Made by a program: the position numbers and the translations under genes. This document shows positions 1-7,000 of a stretch of 16,080 nt of DNA, one piece after another; positions within the stretch are counted from its first letter, which is position 1; each line of letters opens with the position of its first letter. This stretch comes from Auxenochlorella pyrenoidosa (taxonomy: Eukaryota > Chlorophyta > Trebouxiophyceae > Chlorellales > Chlorellaceae), in the NCBI GenBank assembly GCA_001430745.1, contig KQ481942.1, positions 604,582-620,661 on the forward strand, written 5' to 3'. The notes below the pieces were generated by a model. That model did not search any database. It was not told where the DNA came from and worked only from the letters and a program-made list of their open reading frames with translations.

Positions 1-80
<80 letters not shown>
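1..80. repeat. (CAG)n microsatellite, at least 26 pure units
   Basis: The window opens with 26 complete, uninterrupted CAG triplets followed by CA, then changes abruptly to A-rich unique sequence. It may continue beyond position 1, so the true length is unknown. By the HPPD exon model it lies inside HPPD intron 2, about 80 nt past the splice donor. On the HPPD sense strand it therefore reads as CTG repeats in the pre-mRNA. The purity suggests recent slippage or a length-variable locus. A polyglutamine reading on the plus strand is not supported by any recognisable coding exon. Confidence 0.97.
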
Positions 81-158
81 CAAAGAAACAAGAAAAACTA
101 GCCCAGTGTTCTTGAAAACACTGCAGGAACAATTGTTTTGTAAACAAACAGCGCCCAC

Positions 159-573
159 CTGCAGCTGGTGGTGGTGGCGTCGCCGCACCAGAACTCCACG
201 TGGTGGAACTTGTGCATGGGGAAGCGGTCGGAGCGGGGGTTGTGGCGCTGCGGGGGGTTGGGGGGTGGGTGAGGTGGTGGGGGTGGATGGGGGGCGGGGT
301 GTGGGGGTGGGCGAAAGGCGCAGGCGGGTTGCGCAGGAGCCGCAGGCTGGTGGGCCAAGCGCCTCTGGGGTCGACGCGCCACGCTCCGCCCTGCCCGTGA
401 GCTTCCCCGCTGCCTTGCTGCCCTCGTGAGCGCTCCCCCACCAATCCCAGGGTGTAGTCCAACCCACCAATTGGCTTCGAGCTTACCTTGAAGTTGGCAT
501 AGCCCACCAGCTGCATCCTGTGGTCGTCATCGGCAGCGGCGCTGCCATGCGTGGCCTTGTCCCCGACAGCCAT
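159..573 (-). CDS. HPD: 4-hydroxyphenylpyruvate dioxygenase, 5' part (exons 1 and 2 only; continues past the left edge)
   Basis: HPPD is an Fe(II) enzyme that converts 4-hydroxyphenylpyruvate to homogentisate, the tyrosine-breakdown step that feeds plastoquinone and tocopherol synthesis. Exon 1 is 573-487 (29 codons). The ATG at 573 is fixed by an in-frame TAG three codons upstream. Exon 1 ends in MQLVGYANFK before a GTAAGC donor. Exon 2 is 247-159 (89 nt), after a C-rich tract ending CCGCAG; it begins RHNPRSDRF and contains FHHVEFWCGDAT. Joined, the phases match (0, then 2 nt left over) and read as the conserved start of plant and algal HPPD, where NFVRxNPxSDxF is followed by FHHIEFWCGDAT. 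The catalytic metal-binding C-terminal half is outside the window. No transit peptide is visible on this start, which fits a cytosolic form. Introns are 486-248 and 158 to beyond 1. Confidence 0.9.
225..325. repeat. G-rich tract (plus strand) in HPPD intron 1
   Basis: The plus strand has many runs of three to six G separated by one to five bases, including GGGGGG runs near 251-263 and 289-295, so it could form a G-quadruplex. It overlaps the acceptor side of HPPD intron 1. On the HPPD sense strand it is therefore a long C-rich pyrimidine tract ending in CCGCAG, which would help 3' splice-site recognition. The G-rich form would be in the non-template (antisense) strand relative to HPPD. Confidence 0.7.
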
Positions 574-1071
574 GGCTGCCTAGCGCGCCTGCTGGTCACT
601 GTCTGCGGTTGCCCAAGACTCCTGGAAGGGGTGGCGGCTGCCCGGCGTGGCGGCGGCTGGACGGCGTCCTGCACGCGAGGCGACGTGAGAGTCGCAACAG
701 CGAGGTGAGCCGCCACGTCGGGTGGCGGCGGTAACACCAGGGGGCACCCTGGTGCCGCCTACGGATTGCTGCGAGGATCGGCAGGTCTCGCGGCAGTGGT
801 GCAGGACCGCTGCAGCAGGCGCTCACCGGCGGGCGGCTCTGGAAGGAAGGCAAAGGGTGGCAGTTCGGAGAGAGCAAGCGGCGATAGGCGACCAATCGAT
901 GCTATCAGTGGCGGAGATGCAGGCCAGGGTGAGGGGAGGCTCCTGGCGCCTGCCACGCGAGGCCTCGTCGACAGCACAGCACAGCAGCGAGGGCGCCAGA
1001 ACATCGGCCTGCCAAACTGGAATGTCATGGTGGTTGTGACTCTCAGACGATCTGTCCATTCATCAGCAGCC
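574..1071. promoter_or_regulatory. Divergent intergenic region between HPPD (-) and the SET-domain gene (+)
   Basis: About 500 bp separates two divergent start codons, so the promoters and 5' untranslated regions of both genes should lie here. No TATA box stands out. A CCAAT motif occurs at 892-896 and a perfect hairpin at 735-754. Open frames through this stretch are unsupported and look like GC-rich shadows. An in-frame ATG at 1027 could lengthen the SET-domain protein by 15 residues, which would shorten this region. Promoter function is inferred from gene orientation only. Confidence 0.5.
735..754. repeat. Perfect inverted repeat, 8-bp stem and 4-nt loop
   Basis: CACCAGGG at 735-742 pairs exactly with CCCTGGTG at 747-754 across the loop GGCA. 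An overlapping alternative palindrome, GGCACC at 743-748 with GGTGCC at 751-756, shares bases with it, so two hairpins could compete. It lies in the divergent intergenic region, where it could be an operator-like site or a 5' UTR hairpin of one of the two transcripts. Chance occurrence in GC-rich DNA is also possible. Confidence 0.6.
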
Positions 1072-3449
1072 ATGCAGGCTGCAGCAGCCAGCACAGTAGC
1101 GCTTCCCACTGTCGCTTCCTTCCGCCAGAGCTCTGGACGAACTGTAAAGCTCAAAAAGAGGTCAGCAGCGGGTCACAACCGCAATGCGCTAATCCGAGCA
1201 TCCTCAGAGGCCGACGCCGCAGCCCCGCCGGCTGCCGCTGCCGCCTTTGCCGACCTGGCGGCTGTGTGCCTTGAGCGCACCGTCGTTACTCTAGAGCCCT
1301 GCGGGCCCCAGGGAAACGGCCTGGTGGTCACCAAGCCAGTGGCAGCAGGCCAGGTGGTGCTACAGGTCCCGCTGGGCGCCTGCCTGGCGGTCAACTATGC
1401 CGCGGGGCTGGCGCTGCCGCCTGGGCACTGGCCGCGGCTGCGCAAGGGCGTTGCCAAGGATGACTCCCTGCCCTGGGACATGCTGCTGGTGAGAATGGCT
1501 TATGCAGATTCTGCGCTGGTCATGGCCGTTCCTGACAAGGCGGGATGGGGGGGGGGGGGGTCGGGGGGGTCCAACTGGCGGGCACTTTTGCCGTGGTCAC
1601 CTCCAGGTGTGATGCCCTGCTTTCACCCACCCACCCACCCATCTTAACCCCTTGCACCCAACCCACCCTCACCCCAGGCCCTGGCACTGCTCGACGGCCT
1701 GGCAGGCGGCGGCGACGCCTTTTGGGAGACGTATGCCAACACCGTGCTGCCGGCCCCTCTGGAGCTCATGCTGCCACTGTGCTTTCCGCCAGCCCTGCTG
1801 CCCGAGCTGCAGCATGGGCCCATCGAGGCGGGGGCCCGGGCGCAGCAGGAGCGGCTGGCGGGGCTGTTCCCCGGGCTGGCGGCGCCCATGGCGGAGAGCG
1901 CCGCGGGGCCGGGGCCGACCTGGCTGCAGTGGGGCTTTGCCTGCGTGCGCAGGTGTGCTTGTGGGGCGGGGCCGCGGCTGGCATCGGGCAGGGCGGCAGG
2001 GAGGAACTGCTGCGCACTGTGCACACCTGGTCACGCACCGCTGGGTATGCGTGCGGCTGCAAGCAGCCGCTGCCCGCCCCCCTGTCCCTGTCTTCCCAAG
2101 TTGGCCGACCTCCTCGCCTCGTCCTCCCGTTACCCTGGCCGCATGCCCTCGCCGTGTCCCTCTCCCGCCACCTCGGCCGCGTCCCCTCCATTGCCCCTCC
2201 TGCCAACTTGGCAGGTATCCCGTCCTCATCACTGCCCCTCCCGCAAAAAAACACACACCCTGCCCCCCTGCAGCCGCGCCTTCCAGCTGGGCGACCAGCA
2301 CTTTGCCTTTGTGCCCTTCCTGGACCTGGCCAATCACGAGGCAGACCCCACCTGCAACTTCAGGTGGCCGGGTGGGGCTGAGGGGTTGACATGACAGAAA
2401 GCAGATCTCATGTTTGCAAAATCCGGAGGAAAAACAATGCTCGGCTAAACCTTCCGCATTCAATTCTCCACCTACCCACACGTGCAGGCTGAGCACCGAC
2501 GGCAAGGCGGTGGAGCTGCTGGCGCTCAAGGACCTGGCGGCGGGGCAGGAGGCCACCATCAGCTACACAGGCGCGGCAAACATATCATTTTTGTGTTTGT
2601 GCGTGTGTGTGGTGGTATGTGTGTGTGTGGTGTGGTGGGGGTGTGGGGGGTGGGGGGGTCCAGCTAAGGCCAGCTGCCAACTTGGGGTCTAGGTCGTCAG
2701 CTCCGTTGCGGTTAAACAGGCAGGGAATACGCGCCAGCTCCCGCTGCCAGCATGTGGTGGCTGCATGGCGCCCGCTTGGCAGCAGGGCAGCCGAGGTGGC
2801 CGCAGCAGGTCTTGACCCATGCTGCCTTGCTCCCGTGTCCCTCGCAGGCCAGCAAGGGCTGACCAACCAGCGGCTCATGGCGCAGTACGGCTTCGTCCCG
2901 CGGGCCGGCAACCCGGCAGACCGCCTGCAGTTTGCGGCGCTGGGTGCGGCAGCAGGGGACACAGGGGCCGGCAGCAGCAGCAGCAGCCTCAGCAGCAGCA
3001 GGGGCAACGGGAGCAGCAGCGGCAGCAGCGGCAGCGGGGGCAGCAGCCAGGTGCTTCTGTCGCTGGATCGCATGCAGGCCTGCATGGGCAGCGGCGAGCG
3101 CATGGCGCTTGCCATGAGCGGGCGGGACCCGTATGCGTACGCGGCCCTCAAGTCGCTGCCCTTTGCGGCAGAGGAGCACGCAGCGGCGCCACTGCCGCAG
3201 CAGCTGGGGCTGGTGGCGGCGCTGCAGGCAGAGCTGGCGGCTGAGGCGGCTGCCTGGCCCACCAGCCTGGCAGAGGACGGCGCGCTGGCGGCTGCCTGGC
3301 AGCAGCAGGCTGGGGCGGCGCCAGGTGGCGACAGCCCAGACGCTCGCTTGGTGGCAGCCGTGCGGTACCGCATGCAGCACAAGGCCCTGGTCAAGACGTG
3401 CTCTGGGCTGCTTGCAGAGTTTGCAGCCGGCTCAGCAGCAGCGAGCTGA
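1072..3449 (+). CDS. SET-domain protein lysine methyltransferase, Rubisco LSMT-like, plastid-targeted (5 exons, 488 aa)
   Basis: Exons are 1072-1488, 1678-1952, 2274-2363, 2488-2570 and 2848-3449; they sum to 1467 nt and the phases agree throughout. Residues 1-43 are rich in Ala/Ser/Arg/Lys with almost no acidic residues and look like a chloroplast transit peptide. The SET core follows: GNGLVV at 81-86 (SAM site), PWDMLL at 134-139, VRSRAF at 229-234, FVPFLDLANH at 243-252 with the N-H pair at 251-252, ISY at 285-287, and QYGFV at 301-305. A Ser/Gly linker (331-356) leads into a helical C-terminal region ending near KALVKTCSGLL, in the position of the Rubisco LSMT substrate-binding domain. 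The family trimethylates lysines on Rubisco large subunit, plastid aldolase or related targets; the actual substrate is not readable here. An in-frame ATG at 1027 is an alternative start. Intron 4 seems to use a GC donor. Confidence 0.85.
1547..1569 (+). repeat. Poly-G run (14 G, then 7 G) in SET gene intron 1
   Basis: Fourteen consecutive G at 1547-1560 are followed by TC and seven more G. It lies inside intron 1 (1489-1677) of the SET-domain gene, on the transcribed-sense strand, about 60 nt after the GTGAGA donor. It is the longest homopolymer in the window. It could fold as a quadruplex in the pre-mRNA, and its exact length may be unreliable in sequencing. Confidence 0.95.
1953..2273 (+). 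other. Intron 2 of the SET-domain gene (321 nt)
   Basis: The donor is AG|GTGTGC after the codons for FACVR. The acceptor is a C-rich tract ending CTGCAG before the exon encoding RAFQLGDQH. The frame remains open across much of this intron, which creates a spurious longer ORF, but the translated insert is Cys/Pro/Ser-rich and would split the conserved VRSRAF motif. Removal restores that motif exactly. This is the longest complete intron found in the window. Confidence 0.8.
2571..2847 (+). other. Probable GC-AG intron 4 of the SET-domain gene, with a GT/G-rich tract
   Basis: Joining TACACAG (ending 2570) to GCCAGCAAGG (from 2848) gives ISYTGQQGLTNQRLMAQYGFV, the expected spacing between the SET tyrosine and the YGFV motif. 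That junction needs a GC donor (GCGCGG). A GT donor a few codons downstream, at about 2599, keeps the frame but inserts about nine odd residues. The intron also carries a run of GT repeats and G blocks at about 2588-2660. Confidence 0.6.
2971..3050 (+). repeat. Coding AGC/GGC repeat giving a Ser/Gly linker
   Basis: Imperfect AGC and GGC triplets in exon 5 encode about 26 residues that are nearly all Ser and Gly (residues 331-356). They sit between the SET core and the C-terminal domain of the LSMT-like protein. Family members in plants lack such a long flexible insert at this point. It probably arose by triplet slippage and acts as a disordered tether; a length polymorphism would be tolerated because units are in frame. 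Confidence 0.8.
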
Positions 3450-3501
3450 GGCATCTATCCTCCTCTGCTGCTTGCTGGTTGTCATGGCGCTGCTGTCTGA
3501 T

Positions 3502-3506
3502 TGTAA
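3502..3506 (+). terminator. TGTAA poly(A)-type signal for the SET-domain gene
   Basis: TGTAA is the usual green-algal poly(A) signal. This copy begins 53 nt after the stop codon at 3447-3449. A second TGTAA on the same strand at 3604-3608 could serve as an alternative, longer 3' end. Confidence 0.5.
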
Positions 3507-3534
3507 TCTCAATTGCTGCATTTTAGCCTGCCAT

Positions 3535-3539
3535 TTACA
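3535..3539 (-). terminator. TGTAA poly(A)-type signal for the coiled-coil gene
   Basis: Read on the minus strand this is TGTAA, about 200 nt after the TAA stop at 3740-3738. It faces the plus-strand signal at 3502-3506 with only 28 nt between them, so the two genes would end almost at the same place. It is the only minus-strand TGTAA I found between the two stop codons. Confidence 0.45.
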
Positions 3540-3603
3540 GATGCATTTCATTCCAGCACAGTCCCGAGTGTGGAGGTCAGGTCGTTGAGTCATTTGTTTG
3601 TCA

Positions 3604-3608
3604 TGTAA
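3604..3608 (+). terminator. Second TGTAA, alternative 3' end of the SET-domain gene
   Basis: This copy begins 155 nt after the SET stop. If it were used, the transcript would run past the opposing signal of the minus-strand gene at 3539-3535, so the two 3' UTRs would overlap as antisense partners. Confidence 0.35.
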
Positions 3609-3737
3609 TGCAATCCATGGCAAGTCCAGTGACTGGCATTATAAATTAAGAGCACGCTGTCGGAAAATTCAAAGCGCACGCAGCAGGCGGGTCACGCTGC
3701 CGTCGGCTCGCCGGCCTGCCGCGGCTCGCGGCGCCCA

Positions 3738-4034
3738 TTACGCACCGCCGGCGGGGCGAAAGGGCAGCCCCACGCTGGGCGTCTGCATGGGGCTGTTCTC
3801 CCCGAGCGCCGCGCGCAGCGTCCCTGTGCTGCCGGCCGCGCCGCCCGCCGTCTTGGCGCCGCCTGCCGAGCGGGCAGACAGCGCGCTCTTCTGCATGCCC
3901 ACAATCGCCTCCAGCTGCCGCCCCAGCCGGCCCTCCCAGCGCGCCAGCAGGCGCTGCTGCTCCTCCAGGGCCGGCTGCAGCTGGGCCAGCTGGCCGGCAC
4001 TGCTGCTGTACTTGAGCTGCAGCTCCAGCGCTGC
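3738..4034 (-). other. Coiled-coil gene last exon: terminal coil and Gly/Ala tail with SP/TP sites
   Basis: The exon opens at AG|GCAGCG and encodes a final helix of about 55 residues (AALELQLKYSSSAGQLAQLQ, then LEEQQRLLARWEGRLGRQLEAIVGMQ). It ends in a tail rich in Gly, Ala and Ser, with ENSPMQTPSVGLPFRP close to the terminus. The two adjacent SP and TP sites could be cyclin-dependent-kinase targets. The stop is TAA at 3740-3738. The loss of coil and clustering of phosphorylatable sites suggest a binding or regulated tail; that is inference. Confidence 0.75.
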
Positions 4035-7000
4035 CTGCGGGGGCAAACATGGTTGAAGCTAATAAGCGCAGTGAGACAACACGGTTGGACAGAGAGAGAG
4101 AGACTGGATGTGGGAGTATGCAGCCTCGTACCGGCACAGCTTGCAAGAATGAAAGCACTTGACAAGCCACCCCGGCAGGGTCACCCACCTGGCCCTGCTG
4201 CATCTCCTGCAGCTGCTGCCGAAGCTGCGCCACAGCTCGGCCGGCCTCCGAGGCCGACTCGGCATCCACGCCGCCCTGGCCGATGGCCCGCACAATGCCT
4301 TCCAGGCGCTGCAGCCTGCAGACAGCAGACATACCATCAAAACTTGAGGAGCGGACGTCAGAAAGGCTTGGCCAAGCGTGCTGACACACAACGGTTGTGC
4401 AGTTTGAGAAGGCAGCCTAAATGCAGCACAATCTATCTGGTTGACAGTGAGGCAGGTGCAAGCAACCAATGCCGTGCCTCAAGTGATTGCAGCCAGCCCA
4501 CCTGTGGGCGCCCTTGCCAGTGGATGCCTGCAGCTGCTTCAGCGCTGCTGCCAGGCTGGCCTGCCGGTCGGGCGTGCCATCCAGAGAGGCAAAGCTGTCG
4601 CGGCGCATGGCTTCCATAGCGCCACCACCTGCCGCTGTAGATGCCTCTGAGTTGGGGGCCTGCTGCTGCTGCTGGCTGGGCTGTGGCACCGTGTCCAGGC
4701 TGCCAGAACGCAGCAGCGAGCTGGCGGGTGTTGCAAAGGTGCCGCTGGTGTGCGCTGCACTGAGGGTACTGCCGCTGGGTGCCTGCTGCTGCGCCTGTTG
4801 CTGCGATGTGCGTTGCGCAGTTGCTGCCGCCTGCTGCTGCTGGCTGGCTAGCCGGCTGGGCAGCGCCTGCTTGCTGCTGCTGCCTGCCGGGAAGCTCGAC
4901 CGAGGCACGCTGGTAGGATGCAGCGTGGCCCCTTCGTAGCTGCCCCGCATACCCTCAAAGCTCCCCCCCAGCTGGTCGCGGGCAGCTGTGCCCACGCTGG
5001 CGCTCGCTGCTGGCCCAACAAAAGCCTTTGGAGAGGCAGCAGATGCAGACAGCTGAAGATCGGCCTCAAGCCGGCGAGTGAGCGCTGCCACGCGCTGCTC
5101 GGCAGCTGCCAGCGCTGCCTCGCGCTTCTGCAGCTCTCGCTCCTTGCCAGCAGCAAGCTCCTCCCTGCGGGGCATGAGGCGGCACATCTCCAAGGATTTT
5201 CGCCTGTGTTGAGACACTCATGCGGCCTGCTCCTCAAGTTTCCCACACAGGCGATGGTGGAGCTGCTTGCAGCACACATGCTTGCTTGGGTGTATACCGT
5301 CTTGAGCGCGACGGTGCATGTGACACGTGCTCTCCTGCGCGCCATACTCGGGCTCCCACCTGCTGCGCAGCAGCTGCTCGCGCTCAGCCAGCAGGGAGGA
5401 GGCCTCTGCCGCACGGCGCTGCTCGGCAGCCGCAGCATTGGTGCTGCCGTGCGCTGCCTCTGCCTGCGCCGCCACCGCCGCCTCCTTGCGCTTCAGCCGC
5501 CCCTCCTCCTCTGCCAGCTGCTCCCGCAGGCGCATGAGCTCCGCCTCGGCACGGCGGCACTCGTCCCTGGCGGCCTGCAGCGTGGCCTCTGCCTCTGCCC
5601 GGGCCTCTGCCACCACTCGCTCCGCCTTACTGTCGGCGCCGGCCCGCACCCGGCGCTCGGCCTCTGCCAGCTCTCGCTGGGCTGCCGCCAGACGCTGCTC
5701 CGAGGCCTCAACTTCAGCTGCCCGCTGCTTCAGGGCTGCCTCGCGCTGCTGCAGGTCTGCCAGGCGGGCCGCCTCGGCCGCTGCCGTGGCCTGCCGCTGG
5801 CGCAGGCTCTCCCGCTGCTGCGCCAGCTCAGCGCGCTCTGCCTCCAGGCTGCGCTTGGCCAGCTCGGCAGCCTGCAGGTCAGCCTGCAGGGAGAGGGATG
5901 GGGTTGGGGCTGCTTAATTATCTTCTTCCTCCTCCTCTGACATCAAGCTTGCCTGCCCGGCAGGGCACACACACGGGCTTGAAAGGTCAGTCCCCGTCCA
6001 ACACAGGCCGCCCCCGAACACTGGCTGTCACAGATTCCTGCCCGGAGGGTGTTGCAGCGCCTGCTCCCTACTGCAGTGCAAACCTGTGCTGCCTGCTTGG
6101 CATCCGCCAGGTCGGCCTCCTGCTTGCGAGCTCTCTGCTCCCGTGCATCCAGGCGCTCATAGGCCTCCTGCACGATGCGGAGACAGGCAAGGTGCTGCCA
6201 GTTGTTGAACAGTGTGTCCCGCGCAATGCCGGAGGCAGGCATGTTGGGAGCTGCCAGCTGGTGCGGGGCGTGTGCCTGCAAGGCCGGCAACGCAGCAAGG
6301 CGCACCCAGCATGCCCGCAGGCGCCTGGCAGCTCAGCCCTGGCAAGCAAGGCACACGCTGCACCGGCGCCCTGAACACCCTTTGCGACAAGTCCCGTTCC
6401 GGTTGGACAGGGTTCAAACACAGAGCAGCAGCACAGCCTTGCCTTGAGGCCCTCCAGCCCGTCCTCCTGGCGCTTTATGGCCCGCTCCCGGGCCGCCAGC
6501 GCCTCCAGCCGAGCAGCCGCCTCCTCCTGCCGCCGCTCCAGCTCCGCCTGCGCCTGCTCCACCTGCAGGGAGAAAAGGTAAAGGTAAAGGTACGCCCCTG
6601 GGCGTGGGTTGAGGAAACACAGTCACTCAGTCCCGCAACCTGCAGGGAGGCAGGTTGGGCCCCAGGGCGGGGGCTCGCCGTGCCGGGCAGGACGTCTGCC
6701 AGACGCTCCGCTACACCCCTGCAGCCTGTATCGCAAATTCCGTTGCGGCGGGACGGAGTGTGTACACAAGCAAGCAAGCTGCAAAACATACTCCAAACTC
6801 CACACATTGCTCTCCACGCCATCCCTGGCGGCTCCCTACCTGCTGCATCAGCTGCTGCTGTCGCTGCTCCAACTCCCGCTCGCGCTCCGCCACGGCCCGC
6901 AGCCGCGCGTTCACGGCATCCAACTTGCGGTCTGCCTCGGTGCGCGACTGAAGCAGCTGCTCCTGCTGCTCCGCCAGCGCGCGCTCCTTGGCTGCGGCGG

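Noticed and set aside
1..429. Polyglutamine protein on the plus strand starting from the CAG tract
   Set aside because: The CAG frame stays open for a while, but it runs antisense through HPPD exon 2 and yields low-complexity Trp/Arg/Gly sequence with no homology.
766..1071. N-terminal extension of the SET-domain protein upstream of 1027
   Set aside because: The frame is open but has no ATG before 1027 and its translation is not protein-like. ATG 1072 has a good GCC context and starts a plausible transit peptide.
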